From the NCBI RefSeq assembly GCF_932526225.1, contig NC_064044.1, forward strand, positions 15,129,453 to 15,193,452: a stretch of 64,000 nucleotides of DNA, in the 5' to 3' direction. The position numbers were made by a program, and so were the translations under genes. This document shows positions 49,542-58,860 of the stretch, one piece after another. The stretch's first letter is position 1. Each line of letters opens with the position of its first letter. Source of the stretch: Nematostella vectensis (lineage: Eukaryota > Cnidaria > Anthozoa > Actiniaria > Edwardsiidae). The notes under the pieces were generated by a model. It was not told the origin of the DNA. It ran no database searches and was given only the letters and a program-made list of their open reading frames with translations.

Positions 49542-49613
49542 TTCCCGTACCGGGAGTCGAACCCTGGCAGTCTGGGTGAAAACCAGAAATCCTAACCGCT
49601 AGACCATATTTGA
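49542..49613 (-). tRNA. tRNA-Glu(UUC), copy 93, long-unit type
   Basis: As copy 39 with further acceptor changes (5' strand TCAAATA). Probably inactive. Confidence 0.4.
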
Positions 49614-49842
49614 TATCTGCTCAACTTAGGAAATGTTTTCTTGCTTATTAACAGCGGGAAGAATAGTATTATGATACGATGATGTTTTCTCCATAAATTT
49701 ATCAAGCTCATATTTGTGCCATTCTTTACAAACATGTCTGCCGTGTCTTGACAGTGAAAGAGCTCCAGTTAACAAAAATGGTTTAAAAAAATGCCGAAAC
49801 CCGATATTTTTCAGAGTTGCTACAAACTCTCCGGATTGAACT

Positions 49843-49887
<45 letters not shown>

Positions 49888-50076
49888 TTCGGCACGTTCA
49901 TGTCCAGACTTAGTCTGCTCGGGCTTAAAAATGATGAATTTTGTATGAAAAAATAAAAAGTGCGCAAAATGGCAACCAAAGAAGGACTGCTCTTCCTCGT
50001 CATTGTTTTTGCGCAATAATCAAAGCTTTATCTAATTATAAAAGTAAAAACTTCTAGATTTAAAAAAATGCATTTT

Positions 50077-50148
50077 TTCCAATACCGGGAGTCGAACCCT
50101 GGCAGTCTGGGTGAAAACCAGAAATCCTAACCGCTAGACCATATGGGA
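50077..50148 (-). tRNA. tRNA-Glu(UUC), copy 94
   Basis: In a normal-length unit but with the long-unit T stem (A50-G64); acceptor mismatch C4-T69. Confidence 0.5.
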
Positions 50149-50634
50149 TATCTGCTCACCTTAGGAAATGGTTTCTTGATTAAATACAGCGCGAAGAATA
50201 GTATTATGATACGATGATGTTTTCTCCATAAATTTATCAAGCTCATATTTGTACCATTCTTTACAAACATGTCTGCCGTGTCTTGACTGTGAAAGAGCTC
50301 CAGTTAACAAAAATGGATTAAAAAAATGCCGAAACCCGGGATTTTTCAGAGTTCCTACAAACTCTCCGGATTGAACCAGGGACCTTCAGATCTTCAGTGT
50401 GACGCTCTCCCAACTGAGCTATTTCGGCACGTTCATGTCCAGACTTAGTCTGCTAGGGCTTAAATATGATGAATTTTGAATGAAAAAATAAAAAGTGCCA
50501 AAATGGCAACCAAAGAAGGACTGATCTTCCTCGCCATTGTTTTTGCGCAATATTCAAAACTTTGTTTTAGCGCAATAGTCGAAACTTTATCTAATTAAAT
50601 CGGTAAGAACTTCTAGATTAAAATAAAAGAGATT

Positions 50635-50706
50635 TTCACGTACCGGGAGTCGAACCCTGGCAGTCTGGGTGAAAACCAGAAATCCTAACCGCTAGACCAT
50701 ATGGGA
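50635..50706 (-). tRNA. tRNA-Glu(UUC), copy 95, long-unit type
   Basis: As copy 39 plus acceptor mismatch C3-T70. Confidence 0.5.
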
Positions 50707-50937
50707 TATCTGCTCAACTTAGGAAATGTTTTCTTGCTTATTAACAGCGGGAAGAATAGTATCATGATACGATGATGTTTTCTCCATAAATTTATTAAGC
50801 TCATATTTGTGCCATACTTTACAAACATGTCTGCCGTGTCTTGAATGTGAAAGAGCTACAGTCAACAAAAATGGTTTAAAGAAATGCCGGAACCCGGGAT
50901 TGTTCAGAGTTCCTACAAACTCTCCGGATTGCACCAA

Positions 50938-50980
<43 letters not shown>

Positions 50981-51168
50981 TTCGGCACGTTTATGTCCAG
51001 CCTTAGTCTGCTCGGGCTTAAATATGATGAATTTTGTATGAAAAAATAAAAAGTGCGCAAAATGTCAAACAAAGAAGGACTGCTCTTCTTCGCCATTGTT
51101 TTTGCGCAATAATCAAAACTTTATCTAATTATAAAAGTAAGACCTTCTTGATTAAAAAAATGCATTTT

Positions 51169-51240
51169 TTCCCATACCGGGAGTCGAACCCGGGCTGTCT
51201 GGGTTAAAACCAGAAATCCTAACCGCTAGACCATATGGGA
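51169..51240 (-). tRNA. tRNA-Glu body with anticodon UUA (ochre-suppressor type), copy 96
   Basis: G57, variable loop CAG, all four stems intact and a 7-nt anticodon loop TTTTAAC, giving anticodon UUA at 34-36. If charged, it would decode UAA. A T7 run follows and a TATTTAAT box precedes it, so nothing in the sequence marks it as silent. Copy 8 has the same anticodon on a different background. Confidence 0.75.
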
Positions 51241-51464
51241 TATCTGCTCACCTTAGGAAATGTTTTCTTGATTAAATAAAGCGCGAACAATAGTATTAAG
51301 ATACGATGATGTTTTCTCCATTAATTTATCAAGCTCATATTTGTACCATTCTTTACAAACATGTCTGCATTGTCTTTACTGTGAAAGAGCTCCAGTTAAC
51401 AAAAATGGATTAAAAAAATGCCGAAACCCGGGATTTTTCAGAGTTCCTACAAACTCTGCGGATT

Positions 51465-51502
<38 letters not shown>

Positions 51503-51725
51503 GAACTGAGCTATTTCGGCACTTTCATGTCCAGACTTAGTCTGCTCGGGCTTAAATATGATGAATTTTGAATGAAAAAATAAAAAGTGCAAAAATGGCA
51601 ACCAAAGAAGGACTGCTCTTCCTCGCATTGTTTTTGCGCAATATTCAAAACTTTGTTTTTGCGCAATAGTCGAAACTTTATCTAATTAAATCGGTAAGAA
51701 CTTCTAGATTAAAATAAAAGAGATT

Positions 51726-51797
51726 TTCCCGTACAGGGAGTCGAACCCTGGCAGTCTGGGTGAAAACCAGAAATCCTAACCGCTAGACCATATCGGA
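51726..51797 (-). tRNA. tRNA-Glu(UUC), copy 97, long-unit type
   Basis: The only long-unit copy in which T-stem pair 50-64 is A-T, fully restoring the stem (CAGGG/CCCTG). Acceptor mismatches at 4-69 and 5-68 remain. Confidence 0.5.
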
Positions 51798-52028
51798 TAT
51801 CTGCTCAACATAGGAAATGTTTTCTTGCTTATTAACAGCGCGAAGAATAGTATCATGATACGAAGATGTTTTCTCCATAAATTTATTAAGCTCATATTTG
51901 TGCCATACTTTACAAACATGTCTGCCGTGTCTTGACTGTGAAAGAGCTACAGTCAACAAAAATGGTTTAAAGAAATGCCGAAACCCGGGATTGTTCAGAG
52001 TTCCTACAAACTCTCCGGATTGCACCAA

Positions 52029-52071
<43 letters not shown>

Positions 52072-52259
52072 TTCGGCACGTTCATGTCCAGACTTCGTCG
52101 GCTCGGGCTTAAATATGATGAATTTTGTATGAAAAAATAACAAGTGCGCAAAATTTCAAACAAAGAAGTACTGCTCTTCTTCGCCATTGTTTTTGCGCAA
52201 TAATCAAAACTTTATCTAATTATAAAAGTAAGACCTTCTAGATTTAAAAAAATGCATTT

Positions 52260-52331
52260 TTCCCATACCGGGAGTCGAACCCGGGCCGTCTGGGTGAAAA
52301 CCAGAAATCCTAACCGCTAGACCATATGGGA
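52260..52331 (-). tRNA. tRNA-Glu(UUC), copy 98
   Basis: Identical to the reference copy: an intact gene inside the degraded right part of the array. Confidence 0.85.
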
Positions 52332-52562
52332 TATCTGCTCACCTTAGGAAGTGTTTTCTTGATTAAATACAGCGCGAAGAATAGTATTATGATACGATGA
52401 TGTTTTCTCCATAAATTTATCAAGCTCATATTTGTTCCATACTTTACAAACATGTCTGCCGTGTCTTGACTGTGAAAGAGCTACAGTCAACAAAAATGGC
52501 TTAAAGAAATGCCGAAACCCGGGATTGTTCAGAGTTTCTACAAACTCTCCGGATTGCACCAA

Positions 52563-52605
<43 letters not shown>

Positions 52606-52794
52606 TTCTGCACGTTCATGTCCAGCCTTAGTCTGCTCGGGCTTAAATATGATGAATTTTGAATGAAAAAATAAAAAGGGCGCAAAATGGCAACCAAAGA
52701 AGGACTGCTCTTCTTTGCCATTGTTTTAGCGCAATAATCAAAACTTTATCTAATTATAAAAGTAAGACCTTCTTGATTTAAAAAAATGCCTTTT

Positions 52795-52866
52795 TTTCCA
52801 TACCGGGAGTCGAACCCGGGCCGTCTGGGTGAAAACCAGAAATCCTAACCGCTAGACCATATGGGA
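52795..52866 (-). tRNA. tRNA-Glu(UUC), copy 99
   Basis: G57, CGG; acceptor mismatch C2-A71. Confidence 0.65.
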
Positions 52867-53097
52867 TATCTGCTCACCTTAGGAAATGTTTTCTTGATTA
52901 AATACATTGCGAAGAATAGTATTATGATACGATGATGTTTTCTCCATAAATTTATCAAGCTCATATTTGTGCCATACTTTACAAACATGTCTGCCGTGTC
53001 TTGACTGTGAAAAAGCTACAGTCAACAAAAATGGTTTAAAGAAATGCCGAAACCCGGGATTGTTTAGAGTTCCTACAAACTCTCCGGATTGCACCAA

Positions 53098-53140
<43 letters not shown>

Positions 53141-53339
53141 TTCGGCACGTTCATGTCCAGCCTTAGTCTGCTCGGGCTTAAATATGATGAATTTTGAATG
53201 AAAAAATAAAAAGTGCGCAAAATGGCAACCAAAGAAAGACTGTTTTTCTTCGCCATTGTTTTTGCGCAATAATCAAAACTTTACCTAATTATAAAAGTAA
53301 GACCTTCTAGATTTAAAAAAATGCATTTTTTCCCATACC

Positions 53340-53411
53340 GGGAGTCGAACCCGGGCCGTCTAGGGGAAAACCAGAAATCCTAACCGCTAGATCATATGGG
53401 ATATCTGCTCA
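53340..53411 (-). tRNA. tRNA-Glu(UUC), copy 100
   Basis: UUC is kept, but the purine at position 37 is C, an anticodon-stem pair is G-T, and the D arm has one change. Confidence 0.5.
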
Positions 53412-53624
53412 CATTAGGAAATGTTTTCTTGATTAAATACAGCGCGAAGAATAGTATTATGATACGATGATGTTTTCTCCATAAATTTATCAAGCTCATA
53501 TTTGTACCATTCTTTACAAACATGTCTGCCGTGTCTTGACTGTGAAAGAGCTCCAGTTAACAAAAATGGTTTAAAAAGTGCCGAAACCCGGGATTTTTCA
53601 GAGTTCCTACAAACTCTCCGGATT

Positions 53625-53655
<31 letters not shown>

Positions 53656-53863
53656 CCTCTCCCAACTGAGCTATTTCGGCACGTTCATGTCCAGACTTAG
53701 TCTGCTCGGGCTTAAATATGATGAATTTTGTATGAAAAAATAAAAAGTGCGCAAAATGTCAAACAAAGAAGGACTGCTCTTCTTCGCCATTGTTTTTGCG
53801 CAATAATCAAAACTTTATCTAATTGTAAAAGTAAGACCTTCTAGATTTAAAAAAATGCATTTT

Positions 53864-53935
53864 TTCCCATACCGGGAGTCGAACATGGGCCGTCTGGGTG
53901 AAAACCAGAAATCCTAACCGCTAGACCTTATGGGA
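53864..53935 (-). tRNA. tRNA-Glu(UUC), copy 101, altered
   Basis: G57, but the T stem is weak (CCATG strand) and conserved T8 is A. Probably inactive. Confidence 0.4.
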
Positions 53936-54159
53936 TATCAGCTCACCTTAGGAAATGTATTCTTGTTTAAATACTGCGCGTAGAATAGTATTTAGATACG
54001 ATGATGTTTTCTCCATAAATTTATCAAGCTCATATTTGTACCATTCTTTACAAACATGTCTGCATTGTATTGACTGTGAAAGACCTCCAGTTAACAAAAA
54101 TGGTTTAAAAAAATGCCGAAACCCGGGATTATTCAGAGTTCCTACAAACTCTCCGGATT

Positions 54160-54209
<50 letters not shown>

Positions 54210-54421
54210 TTCGGCACGTTCATGTCCAGACTTAGTCTGCTCGGGCTTAAATATGATGAATTTTGAATGAAAAAATAAAAAGTGCCAAAATGGCCACCAA
54301 AGAAGGACTGCTCTTCCTCGCCATTGTTTTTGCGCAATATTCAAAACTTTGTTTTTGCGCAATAGTCGAAACTTTATCTAATTAAATCGGTAAGAACTTC
54401 TAGATTAAAATAAAAGAGATT

Positions 54422-54492
54422 TTCCCGTACCGGGAGTCGATACTGGCAGTCTGGGTGAAAACCAGAAATCCTAACCGCTAGACCATATGGGA
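54422..54492 (-). pseudogene. tRNA-Glu pseudogene, copy 102, long-unit type
   Basis: 71 nt; the 5' half of the T arm is rearranged so that no B box or T stem is left. Confidence 0.7.
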
Positions 54493-54728
54493 TATCTGCT
54501 CAACTTAGGAAATGTTTTCTTGCTTATTAACAGCTCGAAGAATAGTATCATGATACGATGATGTTTTCTCCATAAATTTTTTAAGCTCATATTTGTGCCA
54601 TACTTTACAAACATGTCTGCCGTGTCTTGACTGTGAAAAAGCTACAGTCAACAAAAATGGTTTAAAGAAATGCCGAAACCCGGGATTGTTTAGAGTTCCT
54701 ACAAACTCTCCGGATTGAACCAGGGACT

Positions 54729-54762
<34 letters not shown>

Positions 54763-54955
54763 ATATTTCGGCACGTTCATGTCCAGACTCCGTCTGCTCG
54801 GGCTTAAATATGATGAATTTTGTATGAAAAAATAAAAAGTGCGCAAAATGGCAACCAAAGAAGGACTGCTCTTCCTCGTCATTGTTTTTGCGCAATAATC
54901 AAAGCTTTATCTAATTATAAAAGTAAGAACTTCTAGATTTAAAAAAATGCATTTT

Positions 54956-55027
54956 TTCCAATACCGGGAGTCGAACCCTGGCAGTCTGGGTGAAAACCAG
55001 AAATCCTAACCGCTAGACCATTTGGGA
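54956..55027 (-). tRNA. tRNA-Glu(UUC), copy 103
   Basis: As copy 94 with a further acceptor change at position 6. Probably weak. Confidence 0.45.
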
Positions 55028-55205
55028 TATCTGCTCACCTTAGGAAATGGTTTCTTGATTAAATACAGCGCGAAGAATAGTATTATGATACGATGATGTT
55101 TTCTCCATAAATTTATCAAGCTCATATTTGTACCATTGTTTACAAACATGTCTGCCGTGTCTTGACTGTGAAAGATCTCCAGTCAACAAAAATGGTTTAA
55201 AGAAA

Positions 55206-55306
55206 TACCAAAAACGGGATATTTCAGAGTTCCGACAAACTCTGCGTATTGAAGTAGGGACCTTCAGATTTTTAGTCTGACGCTCTCGCAACTGAGCTAT
55301 TTTGGC
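55206..55306 (-). pseudogene. Degenerate tRNA-Phe-like copy at the right end of the array
   Basis: The most diverged Phe copy: several acceptor and T-arm bases are changed and it is one nucleotide short. The insertion hairpin is still recognisable. Confidence 0.6.
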
Positions 55307-55328
55307 TCGTTCATGTCCAGACTTGTCC

Positions 55329-55385
55329 AGATTTTTCAGAGTTCCTACAAACTCTGCGGATTGAAGTAAGGACCTTCAGATCTTC
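55329..55385 (-). pseudogene. Fragment of a tRNA-Phe-like copy
   Basis: A piece holding only the insertion hairpin, T-arm and anticodon region, without either acceptor strand. It is fused directly to spacer sequence that normally lies about 90 bp further on. This is a rearranged terminal unit. Confidence 0.65.
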
Positions 55386-55498
55386 GCAAAATGGCAACCA
55401 AAGAAGGACTGCTCTTCCTCGCCATTGTTTTTGCGCAATAATCGAAACTTTAACTGATTATAAAAGTGAGACCTTCTAAATTTAACAAAATGCATCTT

Positions 55499-55570
55499 TT
55501 CCCATACCGGGAGTCGAACCCGGGCCGTCTGGTTGAAAACCAGAAATTCTAACAGCTAGACCATATGGGA
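55499..55570 (-). tRNA. tRNA-Glu(UUC), copy 104, last of the array
   Basis: G57, CGG; base 38 is A, and single changes lie near position 26 and in the D loop. Acceptor and T stems are intact. Confidence 0.65.
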
Positions 55571-55645
55571 TAGCTGATAAACTGAGGTTATGTTTTCTTG
55601 ATTAATAACAGCGCGAAAAGTATAATGATACGAAGATGTTTTTTT

Positions 55646-58269
55646 GACATCTTTTTTGGTTCTCTTGACGTAGGTGCGCCGACAAAGTCTTCGTTGTAAA
55701 GTCGATCGATCTTTACCGTCAGCATTTCTTGTTCTTCAATTACAAAATTTACTTGTCCTGACTGTCTCGTCTGATCTCCGACTGGTCCAATCAATGTCCA
55801 ACCAAGCAACGTTTTTACTGCGTATGATTGTTTCCGTCTCCACGGCGTTCCTCAAAAACCCAATGCGCTTCGGGAACATCACTTCCGAAAAGGACGGTAA
55901 CCTTCAGGAAAGTCGATTCCTTGTAAATGAGAACACTTTCTGATGTCTTCTAAAGATGGTATTGATGCGTTCGAGATCGGTAACTTGTCCAAGGTCCACA
56001 CTTTACTGGACTTCACCATCACCATCGAATGACTTTTAACTTAACTTCTTGACCTAGTCTTTGCTGCTTTTCAGCGTTAATATTCGTTACCGAAAAGGTT
56101 GCTTTTGTTCTTTTTATACCACGTCCTTCTAGCAGGCTTGTCTCGCATAATTTAGTGTCTGATCCTTCGTCAAGGAAGGCGTATGTCTCTACATCATGAC
56201 TACCATCTACTGCCAACACTCTCACTGGTAAAATTCTTAGCAACACCTTCGACTGGTTCGGCTTTGACGCACCTGCTTGGGAGACGTGATTGGTGGTGTT
56301 TTCCTGAGTAGATTCTTCTACACCTGGCTCGTTCGTTACTTGATCAGAAGCAGGAAAAGAGACAACTTGGTGAAGAAGCGAGTGGTGTCTTTTCTTGCAT
56401 CCACATACTAGACAAGCGCGATAAGCCTTGCATCTCTTGGCTATATGGTACGGTTGTAAACAATTATCACACAGTCTCTTTGTTCTTACAATGTCAAGTC
56501 TGTCAGCATATGCCTTATCACGACATTTAAAACACTTAGCAATCTCGTGAGTGCCTTCATAGAACAAGCAAGGTTGGAAATGGACATTGGAGACATTGCG
56601 CTTGGTCTGCTCTTGCTTGCCTGGTTCTTGTTTGGTGTTCTCTCGTTGACTTGGTTGCTGTGGTTTTTGCTGCGGTCTGGGACTTTCTGCCTGTGTGGAT
56701 AGTACAATACCAAATTAAGTTCCAAATTGTAGTTTCTTGAATACTTTATGTTCGACAGGTTTCAAACCGACGTGTTTTCCAAATTCAGTATTTGCACATT
56801 TGGCTTTAAGTTCAACAAAATCTACTAGATCGGAAAAATTAGGCTGTTATCCATTTTCCAGCATCTTTCCAGTCACCTCTACCCACTTAGATTGCATAAC
56901 GGTAGGTAATCGTGGGACAACACGTTTCATAGTCTCGAAAGAGTTGACTTCCGCCTTGCGGATATCTCTGGATAGTTCTAAGTGGTTTCTCAGTGTCATC
57001 AACTTTTATCTGGAAACCCTCTACGATTTTGTTAATAAACGCGCGCACAACACTATGTCTCTGAAGTGTGATTGTTCCGGAAGTTCCGTTTCTGTGTACC
57101 GGAAGTTGTTAAAGTTATTAGTTTATGATCACCAATTATGTAATATGTAATGAGTAATAGGATCGGGTATCATTGTACCAGGCACGGGGTGAACTCGGGA
57201 GAGATGGTAAGACAGATTGTGGAGAAATAGAGGGCTGATTCGAATAAAGGGAGAAGAAAGTCGGAGACCGTGAAAACAGAGTGTCGTTTGGTTCGAAACA
57301 TTACCAACAGTGATTCCAAAATCTTCAAAGCTTCAGAATAACCCTCCCCTCCTGGAAGCATAATGTAGTTCTCAATAGCATTCCTTGCTTTCCCTGTCAT
57401 TGTTGTATCAAATACGAAAGCCTTAAGTTGTCATCTTGTACGACATTTGCAACATTGATGCGGGGTCAATGTGAGAATGCGCAGGATATAACATTTCATC
57501 ATCTATTTCATTCAAATATGACTTAAATGGCGTGATCGATCTGCTATCGTACACACGATCATGCCATTCTTTGTATGCAGCTTGAAATCTTTTACCATCT
57601 GATAATTTCATCATTGAATGTTTTTGTAATTTGACCTCTCTTAGTTGCATTAGTTGGATCAACTTCTTGATACATTTTCAGATCACAAGCTTTGAAGTTT
57701 TCAATTATGCTTTCCAAAGTTCCTAGTTTCTTTAGAATCGTTTCTGAAGGAACATTCTCAGCAACAAGGACGTCAAGCTCTTGTAATATGGCCTTTATAG
57801 GCGTATACTGTTATAATTACCTTTCCATGGTAGAACAAACACCGTCAACTCTCGTCTAGATCTTTGAGTACTTTGAGTACTATGTCGCCAGAGTGACGCG
57901 CCGTGAATAAAAAATAAACTTGTAAACGGTACTATAACACAAATAAAAAGACATGGATAAAAGTATAGAGCAGCCACTATGACATGTTACGAATTGAATA
58001 AACGAGAAAACAGGAAATAATTTACCTCAAAGGTGACAATATGCAGACGAGTAGACGACAGAGAGGACGAACTAAATAAATCTTAACTGCAGTGACTAAT
58101 ATATACAGAATGCTTACATGTACTAATCGAAAATTAGCATGACTTAGGCAAAGAACCCTAAAAACAATAGAATGTGTTAACGAGACCCTACTAAACCGGT
58201 GACGAACAGAGGGGGCACAAACATATTAACAACAAAACTAATACAAAAATTCAGAGTTTCGCTGTAACA
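55646..58269 (-). mobile_element. BEL/Pao LTR retrotransposon fossil, incomplete
   Basis: Minus-strand remains of a BEL/Pao element. In element order: one LTR at 57,985-58,269; gag with a DUF1759-like part (GKARNAIENY, then EALKILESL) at roughly 57.1-57.8 kb; two CCHC-type zinc knuckles at about 56.4-56.57 kb; a DUF1758-type aspartic protease (FLDEGSDTKL) at about 56.05-56.3 kb; and the short LGWTLIGP motif typical of BEL/Pao polyproteins at about 55.79 kb. Reverse transcriptase, RNase H, integrase and the second LTR are not in the window. The element is broken, with several breaks, and ends where the tRNA array begins. It is recognisable at protein level but clearly not recent; with one LTR its age cannot be estimated. 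Confidence 0.85.
57985..58269 (-). repeat. LTR of the BEL/Pao fossil
   Basis: About 285 bp bounded by TGTTAC and GTAACA, a perfect 6-bp terminal inverted repeat with the usual TG...CA ends. It lies immediately upstream of gag on the minus strand, where a 5' LTR belongs. Boundaries were inferred from the ends and position, since the partner LTR is not present for comparison. Confidence 0.65.
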
Positions 58270-58286
58270 TTACTTGCTGTCAAAAT

Positions 58287-58315
58287 CGTGTCTGTACTGT
58301 TTTTTTACAGACACG
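58287..58315. repeat. Perfect 10-bp inverted repeat with 9-nt loop
   Basis: CGTGTCTGTA and TACAGACACG separated by a T-rich loop. It resembles a terminator or the end of a short inverted-repeat element, but no partner end was found. Confidence 0.6.
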
Positions 58316-58367
58316 CTCATTTGAAGCTCTCGGCGCGCGATTGGTTATTTTTTAAATGACATTATTA

Positions 58368-58436
58368 CATTTGTGGGTAACTGTTATTTCATTTGTGGGA
58401 TTTTTTATATTTGTGGGTAGTTATTACATTTGTGGG
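58368..58436. repeat. Four copies of a (C)ATTTGTGGG motif
   Basis: Copies start at 58,368, 58,390, 58,409 and 58,427, spaced 18-22 bp apart, all in the same orientation, three with a leading C. Such short iterated motifs often lie inside small non-autonomous DNA elements; the family is not recognised. Confidence 0.5.
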
Positions 58437-58630
58437 CTCTACATAGCGACTTTTTTTTATTGAAACCCAACCCTCTAACTATTCCAGCTACGGCCCTGTT
58501 AAACCAAGCTCTATTGATGGAATTTGCAAACTGATAGGTTATTTTTCTGTTTCTAGAAACTCACCCGACAGACTTTTGCGTTAAAAAAAATCAATGGATT
58601 CTAAGCCAGATTAATAATTGCTGGTTATTA

Positions 58631-58692
58631 ATCTACGTCGGGATCACTTCGCGTAGATGGGTAAATCTACGCAAAACACACCCCGCGTAGAT
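58631..58692. repeat. Nested GCGTAGAT inverted and direct repeats
   Basis: GCGTAGAT at 58,651 and 58,685, ATCTACGC at 58,665 and ATCTACG at 58,631. The pair at 58,651-58,672 forms a perfect 8-bp stem with a 6-nt loop. The block sits where base composition changes from AT-rich to the GC-rich Polinton and could mark its end region. Confidence 0.5.
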
Positions 58693-58860
58693 GGGTAATT
58701 AGCGATGGTTAGTCCATTTCGGGGACGCCAGCGCCTTGTGCTAGGACCTGAGGGCCGTGAAAACGGGGAACGTGGATTGGGCCGCCAACCTACGGAGCGC
58801 GGAACAACCGTTTTTCGGCCGTAAATTCAAAGCCGCTGGCGTGGCGTTTAAACCTGAGTT

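Larger units (their letters stand above)
525..55306 (-). tRNA. tRNA-Phe(GAA)-like gene family with T-arm insertion, 103 complete copies
   Basis: Each copy runs 102 nt from these plus-strand starts unless noted: 525, 1059, 1593, 2127, 2661, 3195, 3729, 4262, 4795, 5329, 5863, 6397, 6932, 7466, 7999, 8534, 9067, 9600, 10135, 10668, 11201, 11736, 12269, 12803, 13336, 13871, 14406, 14939, 15472, 16006, 16541, 17075, 17608, 18142, 18675, 19209, 19748, 20281, 20838, 21372, 21906 (110 nt), 22448, 22982, 23515, 24049, 24583, 25116, 25649, 26184, 26717, 27250, 27784, 28318, 28851, 29385, 29915, 30448, 30982, 31515, 32048, 32582, 33116, 33650, 34207, 34741, 35275, 35809, 36341, 36898, 37432, 37965, 38494, 39028, 39561, 40118, 40652, 41186, 41720, 42252, 42809, 43343, 43876, 44405, 44939, 45473, 46007, 46541, 47075, 47608, 48167, 48701, 49234, 49792, 50327, 50885, 51419, 51976, 52510, 53045, 53579, 54114, 54671, 55206 (101 nt). 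None lacks the insertion. Class B copies start at 525, 2127, 3729, 5863, 7999, 9067, 10668, 12269, 12803, 14939, 15472, 16006, 17608, 19209, 21372, 24049, 25649, 27250, 28318, 30448, 32582, 35275, 37432, 38494, 41186, 43343, 44405 and 46007; nearly all the rest are class A. Confidence 0.75.
1..55645 (-). repeat. Tandem array of a ~534-bp tRNA-Glu/tRNA-Phe unit, 104 units
   Basis: A head-to-tail array with no interruption by other DNA. The spacing between successive tRNA-Glu genes is almost always 533-535 bp, with ten long units of 557-559 bp. Reading on the minus strand, each unit has a TATA-like box, tRNA-Phe, a T-run terminator, about 180 bp of spacer, a second TATA-like box, tRNA-Glu, a T-run terminator and about 180 bp of spacer with a conserved imperfect hairpin. 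All genes point the same way. The array continues beyond the left window edge; on the right, similarity to the unit stops at about 55,645. Units look very similar in the middle and more varied after about 45.4 kb. Tandem tRNA arrays are known, for example, from Entamoeba and Xenopus; I do not recognise this Glu/Phe dimer unit from any species. Confidence 0.97.
58270..58640. other. AT-rich spacer without a gene
   Basis: No coding region or RNA gene seen. It holds a 10-bp perfect hairpin at 58,287-58,315 and four short TTTGTGGG-type repeats at 58,368-58,436, followed by plain AT-rich sequence. Confidence 0.6.

Noticed and set aside
1-55645. Protein-coding gene family or CRISPR-like repeat-spacer array
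   Set aside because: The repeated unit is about 534 bp with tRNA genes inside. There are no short repeats with unique spacers and no protein family.
56737-57150. A plus-strand 137-codon frame
   Set aside because: It is antisense to the BEL/Pao gag region and has no recognisable domain.
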